Positions 34,528 to 43,184 of a stretch of DNA of 64,000 nucleotides are shown here, piece after piece; positions within the stretch are counted from its first letter, which is position 1; each line of letters starts with the position of its first letter. A program made the translations under genes and the position numbers. This DNA is from Paenibacillus sp. FSL R5-0517 (lineage in GTDB: Bacteria > Bacillota > Bacilli > Paenibacillales > Paenibacillaceae). The notes under the pieces are model-generated. The model was given only the letters and a program-made list of their open reading frames with translations, was not told where the DNA came from and searched no databases. The stretch is from the NCBI RefSeq assembly GCF_037974355.1, contig NZ_CP150235.1:6448001-6512000 (forward strand), read 5' to 3'.

Positions 34528-35343
34528 ATGGACAAAAAAGCGGCAAAGATACTGCTGAGCACATTCTGGGGAGGTGGCGGCTGGAAAACAGCTTCTATCC
34601 CGTTCTCCGGGGATGAATTTGAGTATGCCAAAAGCAAAGGCGTCATGTTCGACCCACTCACGATTACGCATGACGAGATTGTCCAGCGTCTATACGACAT
34701 GCATCAGGATAACTCGTTCAAGGAACGGGTGATCTCGGCCTTTCTACATAGTCTGTCCACCAAAAAAGTCTACCTGCGCAGCGCATTATCCAGCTGGGCT
34801 TTAACCTTGAACATGCCTCTGCATACCTATGGGGAACGCCCTGCCCTTCACCCTAACACCAGTGCCTGCGGGGATTGTAATTACCTGCGTTTGCAGTCAG
34901 ACAAGGAATATTCCAACGTCGATTTAAACGTCCTGAACTTTGAACGGATCAAGTGGGGCGGCGTGCGTCATGGCTGGCTTCTCTATTGCCTTATGGATTT
35001 GGAATTACTGCGTAAGGACAACGATACAAGCTATGAAGTAACCCCTGAAGACCAAGCTATCCTCGTAAAGCTGCTTGAAGCAGCTCAGACGGAAGACCCC
35101 AAGGACAGTGCACGCTCACTTGAGAAAAAGTGGAAAGATATCTTGCCTTCCAGCAAACAGGAGCGGGATGCCCTGCTGGAAATCTGGGCGGCAGCTGGCA
35201 TACTGGTTCCTGGGGACAAACCGAGGAAAGCCAAGGGTGGTTCCGGTGATTTCATCTTTGCAGCAACCTGGCAAGGTGATGATGGCTATCATGCAGAAAC
35301 CGTAAAACAATATTTCGGCTCCTATCTTCCTCAAATGCGATAA
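34528..35343 (+). CDS. Protein of unknown function (271 aa)
   Basis: The start at ATG 34528 has AAAGGAGGC upstream. The protein opens MDKKAAKILLSTFWGGGGWK and contains ITHDEIVQRLYDMH, a cysteine pair in SACGDCNYLRL, NVLNFERIKWGGVRH and a C-terminal KPRKAKGGSGDFIFAATWQGDDG. It is soluble with no signal peptide or membrane helix. I do not recognise the family. The CGDC pair, near a His and with Trp-rich segments, could be a metal or redox site. It lies downstream of an ArsR gene on the same strand and may share its transcript. Confidence 0.7.
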   Translation: MDKKAAKILLSTFWGGGGWKTASIPFSGDEFEYAKSKGVMFDPLTITHDEIVQRLYDMHQDNSFKERVISAFLHSLSTKKVYLRSALSSWALTLNMPLHTYGERPALHPNTSACGDCNYLRLQSDKEYSNVDLNVLNFERIKWGGVRHGWLLYCLMDLELLRKDNDTSYEVTPEDQAILVKLLEAAQTEDPKDSARSLEKKWKDILPSSKQERDALLEIWAAAGILVPGDKPRKAKGGSGDFIFAATWQGDDGYHAETVKQYFGSYLPQMR

Positions 35344-35394
35344 AATCTGAACTTTGGCTCACCTTTTTTCGTACGTCTGGTTACAATAATGACA

Positions 35395-35424
35395 TCGACA
35401 GATTTCCTGTTTAACTCGTATAAT
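35395..35424 (+). promoter_or_regulatory. Candidate promoter of the MraY/TagO-family gene
   Basis: TCGACA (35395-35400) and a consensus TATAAT (35419-35424) are 18 bp apart. Because it lies inside the longest open frame, it argues for the internal start at 35464. Confidence 0.45.
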
Positions 35425-35463
35425 AAGGGGAAATGGGTAGATGGGAGTGAAACAAGCGAGTTT

Positions 35464-36423
35464 ATGGTATACATACTGGCTTTTATAGTGTCTTTTGCTG
35501 TCGTGGTTCTGCTTATTCCGCCGCTTGGTCGACTGGCTCACCGGCTCGATTTTGTGGACAAGCCTCGAGAGGATGTGGAGCGTAAGCTGCACAGGCAACC
35601 GATCCCGCTCACGGCGAGTTACGCGATATTTACTGGATTTTTCCTGACATACATTGCTCTGACCAAAGAAATCACTTGGGAAACGGCGGCTCTGGTCGCT
35701 GGTGGTATGCTTCTGCTAACGATTGGTACCGTCGACGACTGGTACAAAACTAAAGGCAAAGATTTTCCTGCCCTGCCCAAGATGCTCGTACAAGTCTCTG
35801 CGGCAGTGCTCGTATTTGCTTCGGGCATTGCGTTCACCGGATTCGTGAATCCCTTCAACGCGGAATATGTCATGCTCCCGATCTGGCTGCAATTCATTCT
35901 CACGATCCTCTGGATCTTCGGAGTGACAACCGTCATCAACTTCTCGGACGGCATGGACGGACTGGCTGGCGGATTATCGGCCATCTCGGCGATTACCTTG
36001 TTCATCGTGGCCCTGGCCAAAGGACAAAGTGACTCCGCACTCATGTCGATCACTCTGGTTGGTGTGACTATCGGTTATCTGAAGTACAACAAAGCTCCTG
36101 CCAAAGTGTTCATGGGTGATGCAGGTGCTACGTTCCTCGGCTTCATTCTGGCGGTTATCGCTCTGGATGGTGCATTCAAACAAGCGACCATGTTGTCCAT
36201 CTTCATTCCAATTTTGGCGCTCGGTGTACCAATCTTCGATAACATCTTTGTCGTGATCAAACGCTTCATTCAAGGTAAAGCAATCTACCAGGCCGATGCG
36301 AGTCAAGCCCATTATCGACTGCTGCGTGCCGGATTGAATCAAAATCAGGTGGTGGGTGTACTGTATCTCGTCAGCACCTGCCTCTGTCTTTCCTCCATCA
36401 TATTGATGTTGGTAGAGATGTAA
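35464..36423 (+). CDS. MraY/WecA family glycosyl-1-phosphate transferase (TagO-like)
   Basis: This polytopic enzyme should transfer a GlcNAc- or MurNAc-type 1-phosphate to undecaprenyl phosphate on the cytoplasmic face, starting teichoic acid or another wall polymer. With the start at ATG 35464 it has 319 residues and about eleven helices. Motifs are VERKLHRQPIPL near the N-terminus, GTVDDWYKTKG (the DD motif), TTVINFSDGMDGLAGGLSAI and VFMGDAGATFLG. The ribosome site is weak. It is monocistronic with its own promoter and ends at a bidirectional terminator shared with cydC. Confidence 0.88.
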   Translation: MVYILAFIVSFAVVVLLIPPLGRLAHRLDFVDKPREDVERKLHRQPIPLTASYAIFTGFFLTYIALTKEITWETAALVAGGMLLLTIGTVDDWYKTKGKDFPALPKMLVQVSAAVLVFASGIAFTGFVNPFNAEYVMLPIWLQFILTILWIFGVTTVINFSDGMDGLAGGLSAISAITLFIVALAKGQSDSALMSITLVGVTIGYLKYNKAPAKVFMGDAGATFLGFILAVIALDGAFKQATMLSIFIPILALGVPIFDNIFVVIKRFIQGKAIYQADASQAHYRLLRAGLNQNQVVGVLYLVSTCLCLSSIILMLVEM

Positions 36424-36452
36424 GTATCCGCAACAACGCGGTCATATCATTG

Positions 36453-36493
36453 AAAAAGAGACGAGTCCAAGATTTCTTGGCTCGTCTCTTTGT
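36453..36493. terminator. Bidirectional terminator between the TagO-like gene and cydC
   Basis: AAAGAGACGAG-x-CCAAG pairs with CTTGG-CTCGTCTCTTT around a TTT loop, with A/T runs outside. The stem is long and strong. Confidence 0.85.
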
Positions 36494-36527
36494 TATGTTT
36501 ATCTGATTCGCGCTCACTGGCTCACAC

Positions 36528-38390
36528 TTATCTCGAAGCCGCCGGCGGCAACGGTTGTTCATGTTGCTGCCGCCCTGTCCATCCCGGCCGATCAAGTTCA
36601 ATGAGACGGCGGTATCGCTCTTCCCCGGCCAGCAGTTGTTCGTGAGAACCCTGCATGGCAATCTGTCCATTTTCCATAAAAATAAGTTCGTCCATCTGTT
36701 CCGCACCAATCAGGTGATGGGTGACCCAGATCATCGTTTTTCCTTGCAAGCTGTCCAGAATGGTGCGCATCAGTTCACGTTCCGTCACGGGATCAAGCCC
36801 CACGGTTGGTTCATCGAATATCACAACAGGTGTCTCCCGGAGCAATACCCGGGCAAGTGCAATTCGTTGTCTTTCCCCACCGGAGAAACGCAGCCCCGTC
36901 TCCAGCATCGGCGTATCATAGCCCTGCGGCAAGGATTCGATCAGACCGGATAAACCGACTTGAGCGGCCACCTGACGAATCTCCTCATCCGTTGCATGTG
37001 GACGACCAATCCGTAAATTATTGGCTACCGTGGTATCGAACAGGTGTGGGCTCTGATTCAGCACTGCGATGACATCAGGCACACTCTCATCCAGCGTCTG
37101 CACAGGTGCATTATTGATCAGAATGTTCCCCGCAGACGGAAGCAAGGCACCCTGAATGAGCTTCAACAAGGTAGACTTGCCGCCACCGCTTCGCCCAAGG
37201 ATAGCTAATCGTTTGCCTTGCGGCAAATGAAGGGAGATATCCTGCACAGCGTAAGGATCATCCGGTGCATAGCGGTAACTAACACGATTGATCTCGATGT
37301 CTGCTCTTAGTTTGGGCGGAATGCGCAGACGAATTCGTCTGTCCGAGTCGGCTGTTCCGCCAACATCACCCACTCCCGTCTGCCCCGGAAGATCCGATTT
37401 CCCTTCCAGCTGTTTCAAGCGGTCCAGTGATTCCCGGTACTGTGGAAGGTGCTCCACAGCATCCCCTACTGGCAGAAGTGATTCCGTAAGCGGAAATAAT
37501 ACCAGTACAAAAGCAGCAATCATCACAGCAGGCAATTGTCCGATAGAAGCGGCATTTCCGGCCCATAACGTCACGGATATGACCATCAGGCCAATGACAC
37601 ACTGGGCCATCAGATCACGCCAGCGTGTCCATCGCCGCAACTTGCGGCGAACCGTGTCGACCTGTTCTTCCGCCTCTTCCTGTTGCTGAACAAATTCAGC
37701 TGCTCGTCCACTTGCAAGCCAGTCTCCCAGTCCAAGCACACCGTCAGTCAGACGGGTATACAACCTGCTGTTTTCCTTTTTCAGCCGCACACGCCATTTC
37801 CACGTCACTTTCAGGGAAATCGCAGGTAGCGCAGCAACGAGAAATAACATATACAGGCCCATCCACAGCGCAAATCCCAGATCCACACTGCCAAAAGCAA
37901 TCACAGCCCCGCCGTACATCACAAGCGCAGTAACAGCAGGAAAGACGGTACGAAGATAGATATCCTGCAGCCGCTCCACATCATCGGCGAGTGCTCCGAG
38001 CACATCTCCGGTCTGCATACGAGAATGCAGGAATAGCGCCTGCGGCTCCAGAATGCGATATAACTTCACCCGCTGATCGGCCAACACACGCAGTACCGCA
38101 TCATGTCCTGCCAATCGTTCGATATATCGAAAGACAGCGCGGAATATCCCAAATGCACGTACACCAACAATAGGGACATATACCATCAGAATATTTTCAG
38201 GACGCAGCGCAGACTTGGAGATCAAAAATCCGGAGGTAAACAGCAGCAGTACCGCACACAGTGCAGCACAAGTGCCTAGCGCAATGACTGCGATGAATCT
38301 CCAGCGGTACTGTGCCACATACGGAGCAATCCAGCTATTTTTTTCTTTGCCGTTACGGACGGTCTCCATATGTTCATATCCGGACTTCAT
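36528..38390 (-). CDS. cydC: Thiol reductant ABC exporter subunit CydC
   Basis: CydC with CydD exports glutathione or cysteine-like reductants across the membrane, which is needed to assemble cytochrome bd. The 620-residue protein has a six-helix exporter domain (residues about 20-320) and an ATPase: Walker A ILGRSGGGKST, signature LRFSGGERQRIALARVL, Walker B VVIFDEPTVGLDPV and switch WVTHHL. TGGAGGCG precedes the ATG, 1 nt after the cydD stop codon. It is the last gene of cydABDC. A Gln/Pro-rich tail ends the protein. Confidence 0.93.
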   Translation of the reverse strand: MKSGYEHMETVRNGKEKNSWIAPYVAQYRWRFIAVIALGTCAALCAVLLLFTSGFLISKSALRPENILMVYVPIVGVRAFGIFRAVFRYIERLAGHDAVLRVLADQRVKLYRILEPQALFLHSRMQTGDVLGALADDVERLQDIYLRTVFPAVTALVMYGGAVIAFGSVDLGFALWMGLYMLFLVAALPAISLKVTWKWRVRLKKENSRLYTRLTDGVLGLGDWLASGRAAEFVQQQEEAEEQVDTVRRKLRRWTRWRDLMAQCVIGLMVISVTLWAGNAASIGQLPAVMIAAFVLVLFPLTESLLPVGDAVEHLPQYRESLDRLKQLEGKSDLPGQTGVGDVGGTADSDRRIRLRIPPKLRADIEINRVSYRYAPDDPYAVQDISLHLPQGKRLAILGRSGGGKSTLLKLIQGALLPSAGNILINNAPVQTLDESVPDVIAVLNQSPHLFDTTVANNLRIGRPHATDEEIRQVAAQVGLSGLIESLPQGYDTPMLETGLRFSGGERQRIALARVLLRETPVVIFDEPTVGLDPVTERELMRTILDSLQGKTMIWVTHHLIGAEQMDELIFMENGQIAMQGSHEQLLAGEERYRRLIELDRPGWTGRQQHEQPLPPAASR

Positions 38391-38391
38391 G

Positions 38392-40299
38392 TTATATCGC
38401 CTCCATCTGGGCCTGAATCATCTGATAATATACACCTTGCCTTGCTAGCAGTTCCTGATGTGTTCCTGTCTCTGCCACCGTGCCGCCATCCATAACAATA
38501 ATCCGATCCATATGCGACATCCAGTGCAGACGATGGGTAGCCAAAAATACAAGTTTGCCTTCGAACAGCGGCAGCATCGTCTGTTTCAGTTCATACTCTG
38601 TTTCCACATCCAGATGTGCTGTCGGTTCATCGAGCAGCAGAATGTTTCGTTTGCTCAGCAGGGCTCTTGCCAATGCCACCCGTTGCTCCTGCCCACCACT
38701 GAGCTGTCTGCCGCCAGCCCCAATAGGCTCATGCAGCCCACCGGATAATGAGGACCGTAACTTGGTTAATCCGGCAGCGCTAACTGCTTTGGCCACCTCC
38801 GCATCCGAAGCCTCCGGCATGTAGAAACGAACGTTATCGGCCAGGCTTCCACTAAAGATATACGGATGCTGCGGGATCGCTGCCGTCTGTCTTCGCCAGG
38901 ATTCGAGCATATCCGATGTAACCGGCTGTCCGTTAGCCAGTACTTGACCCGAAGTAGGTAACTGGAAACCAGCCAATACATCAATTAATGTGGACTTGCC
39001 TGCTCCGCTGGCGCCAATAATACCGATTTTGCCGAGACCTGTGATCTGAAATGTGACATCCTTTAGCGAATATGGACCTTCATCCTCATGCCGTACCTGT
39101 ACATCCGTAAGTGCAAGTCTACTATTCTCATTCCAAGAGGATCTGGAGGAAAAGGAAGAATCCAACTCAGGAATAGCATCGGGATCAAGATCAGGGTGCA
39201 CCGCAGCCATGTTGTCACTCAACACGACACGTATGGTCGAGATGCCGACTTTCCTTTTACCCGAAGTTAATGATGGTGTAGATCCTGCTTCGTCCTCTGC
39301 CGTAACCGCATGCGGAACAACATTAGCATAGACTTCCTTCTGTTTCTGTTCAGCGGCTCTACCCCGTTCGATCACCTGATTAATGGCCGCTCCGGCTTCC
39401 TTACCGTCCAATGTGGCGTGATAATCAGCGCCGAGCATACGTACAGGCAGGAAATATTCGGGTGCGAGAATCAGTACCGTCAGTGCAGGACCGAGCAACA
39501 TATGTCCTTCCGTCAGACGTAATCCCAGACTAACCGCCACGGAAGCAACGGACAGCATGGTGAAGAAGTCGAGTGCAAATGAAGAAAGAAAAGCCATGCG
39601 AAGGGTGGACATCGTCGCCTTCCGATACCGCTGACTGACCCGCCGAATGGAGCCTTCATGTGTTTTGCTCTGTCCCAATGTTTTTAGCGTCTCCAGCCCA
39701 CGTAAGGTATCGACAAAATGGTTAGCGAGCGCTTTGTAGGATCTGAATTGTCCGTCTATCTTACGCTGAGCTGCGAGGCCAATCAGAATCATGAACACGA
39801 TCAGGATCGGGAGTGTCAGCATCAAAATAACCCCGGACATCATATCCAGCTTGAACACATACAGCAAAATGACGATGGGTGTGAATCCTATGCCCAGCAT
39901 ACGAGGAATGAACAGTTCGAGATACGTCTTGTATTGAGCGGTGCCCTCACGTGCCAGTGTAACCAGATGGCCTGTGCCCTCGGTCTTGGCATAACGCGGC
40001 CCAAGTCTGAACCACTGCTCCACCATCTGTCTGCGCAGATCAGTCCCTGTCCTCTCCGCATATCGTGATGTCACGAGTTGTAACCAGAAGGATAGAGCGT
40101 ATCGGGCGGCAAAAGCAGCCAGGAACAGCAGCAGTACCGGGTACTGCTCCGTTACGGATGAACCTTCAAACAATGCCGTGATGGCTTGTGCCAACCATTT
40201 GGCTTGCATAATGATCGTCATCGCCTGTAGGAGTACCAGCGCTGATGCCAGCGAAAGTACTGGCCGGATGCCCGGCAGCTTCAGCAGCCCCCGTCCCAT
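38392..40299 (-). CDS. cydD: Thiol reductant ABC exporter subunit CydD
   Basis: The 635-residue partner of CydC has the CydD-type segment YFLPVRMLGADYHATLDGKEA in the membrane half and an ATPase with IIGASGAGKST, QLSGGQEQRVALARALL, LLLDEPTAHLDVETE and LATHRLHWM. Between the two domains lies an unusually long linker (about residues 325-405) rich in Ser, Asp and Asn with no domain I recognise; typical CydD proteins are about 570-590 residues. The start is 1 nt after the cydB stop codon, with GGAG upstream. It functions in the membrane as a heterodimer with CydC. Confidence 0.92.
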   Translation of the reverse strand: MGRGLLKLPGIRPVLSLASALVLLQAMTIIMQAKWLAQAITALFEGSSVTEQYPVLLLFLAAFAARYALSFWLQLVTSRYAERTGTDLRRQMVEQWFRLGPRYAKTEGTGHLVTLAREGTAQYKTYLELFIPRMLGIGFTPIVILLYVFKLDMMSGVILMLTLPILIVFMILIGLAAQRKIDGQFRSYKALANHFVDTLRGLETLKTLGQSKTHEGSIRRVSQRYRKATMSTLRMAFLSSFALDFFTMLSVASVAVSLGLRLTEGHMLLGPALTVLILAPEYFLPVRMLGADYHATLDGKEAGAAINQVIERGRAAEQKQKEVYANVVPHAVTAEDEAGSTPSLTSGKRKVGISTIRVVLSDNMAAVHPDLDPDAIPELDSSFSSRSSWNENSRLALTDVQVRHEDEGPYSLKDVTFQITGLGKIGIIGASGAGKSTLIDVLAGFQLPTSGQVLANGQPVTSDMLESWRRQTAAIPQHPYIFSGSLADNVRFYMPEASDAEVAKAVSAAGLTKLRSSLSGGLHEPIGAGGRQLSGGQEQRVALARALLSKRNILLLDEPTAHLDVETEYELKQTMLPLFEGKLVFLATHRLHWMSHMDRIIVMDGGTVAETGTHQELLARQGVYYQMIQAQMEAI

Positions 40300-40300
40300 G

Positions 40301-41314
40301 TCAGTACTCCAGGTGGTGCTGCTCGTTCAGGCGTTTGCGGAAGATATAATAACTCCAGATCTGATACCCAAGAACAAATGGCAGCAGTGTACAAGCTACA
40401 ATGGTCATGACTTTCAAGGAATACGCACCAGATGCCGCATTGTATACGGTCAGGTCATATGCCGCTCCAAAGGAACTCACCATCACTCTTGGGAACAGTC
40501 CGATAAATACCGAAGCAAAGGCAATCGCAATCACAGCACCTGTCATACCAAAAGCCCAACCTTCACGCTTCTGACGAATGAAGTATGCCGCAAGCGCAAG
40601 TGAAACTGCACCAAGTACAACCATGATCCACAGTGCCCAGCCACGAACGGCGAACACATCGGTCATGAAATACGTCAATATCGCATACACGGCAAGCAGT
40701 ACAGCTAGCGGCAGCATCAATTTTTGCGCTGTATTCAAGGCACGCTCTCTGAGTTCCCCGACTGTTCGTAGGGAGGCAAACAGCAATCCATGAACCAGAC
40801 ACAGCAGGGTTACGCTCAAACCACCAATTACAGTGTACGGATTAACGATATCCAAGAATCCTGCGCGCAACTGCATCTCCCCATCAATGGGCAGACCCTT
40901 CATGAACGTGGCAAAGACTACGCCGAACAGGAAAGGCAGGAGCGCGCTGGATACCACAATGATGATATCCCATGTTTTGCGCCAACGCTGCTGTTTCATT
41001 TTACTGCGGAATTCGAAGGCAACCCCGCGACCAATCAAGGCGAGTAATACGACCACAAGCGGCAGGTAGAAGCCACTGAACATCGTGGCATACCAGTGCG
41101 GGAAGGCAGCAAACATGGCACCCCCTGCTGTAATCAGCCATACTTCGTTACCATCCCAGAAGGGACCAATCGAGTTGATCAGGGTCCGGCGTTCACGGTC
41201 CGTTTTGGCAATAATGCCTGTAGACATCCCCACTCCAAAATCAAAACCTTCCAAAAAGAAGAAACCGACAAACAATACGGCAATCAGCAAAAACCACAAC
41301 TCACTTAGTGACAA
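40301..41314 (-). CDS. cydB: Cytochrome bd oxidase subunit II
   Basis: I choose TTG 41314 because GGAGG lies 7 nt upstream and the resulting 337-residue product (first residues after Met SLSELWFLLIAVLFVGFF) matches Bacillus CydB in length and N-terminus. An upstream ATG at 41329 lies in the ribosome site. The protein has about eight to nine helices, with FFFLEGFDFGVGM, GPFWDGNEVWLITAGGAMFAAFP and the C-terminal LPFVLGYQIWSYYIFRKRL typical of the family. It overlaps the end of cydA by 14 nt. It supports CydA in the terminal quinol oxidase. Confidence 0.93.
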   Translation of the reverse strand: MSLSELWFLLIAVLFVGFFFLEGFDFGVGMSTGIIAKTDRERRTLINSIGPFWDGNEVWLITAGGAMFAAFPHWYATMFSGFYLPLVVVLLALIGRGVAFEFRSKMKQQRWRKTWDIIIVVSSALLPFLFGVVFATFMKGLPIDGEMQLRAGFLDIVNPYTVIGGLSVTLLCLVHGLLFASLRTVGELRERALNTAQKLMLPLAVLLAVYAILTYFMTDVFAVRGWALWIMVVLGAVSLALAAYFIRQKREGWAFGMTGAVIAIAFASVFIGLFPRVMVSSFGAAYDLTVYNAASGAYSLKVMTIVACTLLPFVLGYQIWSYYIFRKRLNEQHHLEY

Positions 41315-42716
41315 CGGAATAACCTCCATCCACGCCGAACGGATCGGCCGATTCATCGTGATCTTCCGGCTTCTCGACCGCAAACGGTCCTGCCTTGATC
41401 TCACGTACGAACAGGTATACCATCACGATACCGAGAACCGTATACGCAGCGGTAAAAGCAATGGTAGAGAACAGGATCATTCCTGCGGATACGTTCGGTG
41501 AGACACCGGCTTCGGTCGTCATATAGCCAAACACCGTCCACGGTTGCCTGCCAACCTCGGTCATGATCCAACCAGATGTATTAGCGATAAATGGCAGAGA
41601 AATAGCAATTACCATCAGACGCATGAACCACTTTCCTGCAATCTCCAGCTTCTTGCGCATGGCCAGAAACGTACCATATAGGGATAACAAAATCATTAAG
41701 CCACCTGCTGCGATCATAATGCGGAAACTCCAGAACGTTGTTCGTACCGGCGGGATGTAATTCCCCGGTCCATACGTCTGCTCATACTCGGCTTGAAGCT
41801 CCTTCATGCCTGTGACACTGCCGGAGAACTTGCTGTAGGACAGGTAACTGAGCAATCCAGGGATTTTGATCTCACCGGTATTCTCCTGTTTGTCTGGATC
41901 GATAAAAGCAACTACCGTCCATGGTGCCGGATCTTCCGTTGTCGTCCATGTGCCTTCACTGGCTGCCATCTTCATCGGCTGTGTCTCCACCAGATATTGC
42001 GCCTGGAAATGCCCGGAGAACGCTACACCCAATGAAGAAACGAGTCCAATGATGATCGCAATATTAAACGATTTGCGGAAGATCTCTACATCCTGCTTCT
42101 TCATCAATTTGTAAGCACTGATCCCGGTGACAACGAAGGCCCCTGTCATCAATGCCCCAAAGATGGTATGCGGGAACTCAACGAGAAGCTGACCATTCGT
42201 GATCAGTGCCAGGAAATCATTCATCTCGGCTCGGCCGTTGTTGATCTCAAACCCGACGGGATGCTGCATAAATGAATTGGCTGCCAGAATCCACAGCGCG
42301 GACAGGAATGTGCCGACAAACACCAGCCAGATGCAGGCCAGATGCACTTTTTTGGACAAACGATCCCATCCGAATATCCACAGCCCAATAAATGTAGACT
42401 CCATGAAAAACGCGAGTAACGCTTCAACAGCCAGTGGCGCACCAAACACGTCCCCCACGAACCGGGAGTACTCGGACCAGTTCATGCCGAACTGGAATTC
42501 TTGCAGAATACCTGTGACAACCCCGACGGCAAAGTTAATCAGGAACAGCTTGCCCCAGAACTTGGCCATCGTTTTGTAGATTTCCTTCCCCTTAACAACG
42601 TACAACGTCTCCATGATTGCAACCAACAGCACAAGACCGATGGATAGCGGGACAAAGAAGAAATGGAAAATCGTTGTAAGTGCATATTGGATACGCGATA
42701 ACATAATCGGATCCAT
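41301..42716 (-). CDS. cydA: Cytochrome bd oxidase subunit I
   Basis: CydA holds the three hemes and the quinol site of the bd oxidase that reduces oxygen at low tension. The 471-residue length fits the short Q-loop form. Visible segments include the N-terminal RIQYALTTIFHFFFVPLSIGLV with the heme-ligand His, FGMNWSEYSRFVGDVFGAPLA, FMESTFIGLWIFGWDRL, GHFQAQYLVETQPMKMAASEG (quinol region with the second His/Met set) and GWIMTEVGRQPW. It leads the cydABDC operon. Two Rex-type boxes lie 120-180 nt upstream, suggesting NADH/NAD+ control. Confidence 0.95.
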   Translation of the reverse strand: MDPIMLSRIQYALTTIFHFFFVPLSIGLVLLVAIMETLYVVKGKEIYKTMAKFWGKLFLINFAVGVVTGILQEFQFGMNWSEYSRFVGDVFGAPLAVEALLAFFMESTFIGLWIFGWDRLSKKVHLACIWLVFVGTFLSALWILAANSFMQHPVGFEINNGRAEMNDFLALITNGQLLVEFPHTIFGALMTGAFVVTGISAYKLMKKQDVEIFRKSFNIAIIIGLVSSLGVAFSGHFQAQYLVETQPMKMAASEGTWTTTEDPAPWTVVAFIDPDKQENTGEIKIPGLLSYLSYSKFSGSVTGMKELQAEYEQTYGPGNYIPPVRTTFWSFRIMIAAGGLMILLSLYGTFLAMRKKLEIAGKWFMRLMVIAISLPFIANTSGWIMTEVGRQPWTVFGYMTTEAGVSPNVSAGMILFSTIAFTAAYTVLGIVMVYLFVREIKAGPFAVEKPEDHDESADPFGVDGGYSVVTK

Positions 42717-42837
42717 ACCGTTACCCCTTCTTTCTGTTCACTTCGCAGTATGCGTATTTGGCATTGAAGCTGCACCTTCGCTGTCTGTCCGCCAAATACG
42801 TTGATGAACGTATTGTGCCAGATTCCCTATTTTATAC

Positions 42838-42855
42838 ATGTGAGAATTATCACAA
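42838..42855. promoter_or_regulatory. Rex-type operator 1 upstream of cydABDC
   Basis: Read on the minus strand the site is TTGTGA-TAATTC-TCACAT, matching the Rex consensus TTGTGA-N6-TCACAA at all but the last position. An AT-rich TATAAAAT follows, so the box overlaps the probable promoter. Rex represses cyd genes in Bacillus when NAD+ is high. Confidence 0.75.
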
Positions 42856-42877
42856 TCTCCGTGTTTAGAGCAAAAAA

Positions 42878-42895
42878 AAGTGATCCTGGTCACAC
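42878..42895. promoter_or_regulatory. Rex-type operator 2 upstream of cydABDC
   Basis: Read on the minus strand: GTGTGA-CCAGGA-TCACTT, with the same 6-bp spacer as box 1. It is weaker at the outer bases. It lies 40 bp from box 1 (about four helical turns), which fits cooperative binding on one face. The rest of 42717-43184 is noncoding. Confidence 0.55.
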
Positions 42896-43184
42896 AAAAG
42901 ATAAAAATCAGCCTTTTGTAGTGCGAATTCAAATATCTTTTTTACAGTATCCAGAAGGTGTAATGACGCCGAAATTAGAGGATTGGTGCTTAGGGAAGCT
43001 CTATAATGGCTTGCCTACTTCATCTATTCATGGAAGATACTCATGTTTGGGACGGAATGCCCATATGTTAGTCTCAGGCATATCATGCGAAGTGCCGTGA
43101 GGGCTTTACATATGAAGTGGAAGCATGAAGCACATGCATAGTGAAGGACGCTCCTTATTACAGTCAAGGTGAGGTGAACGATTC

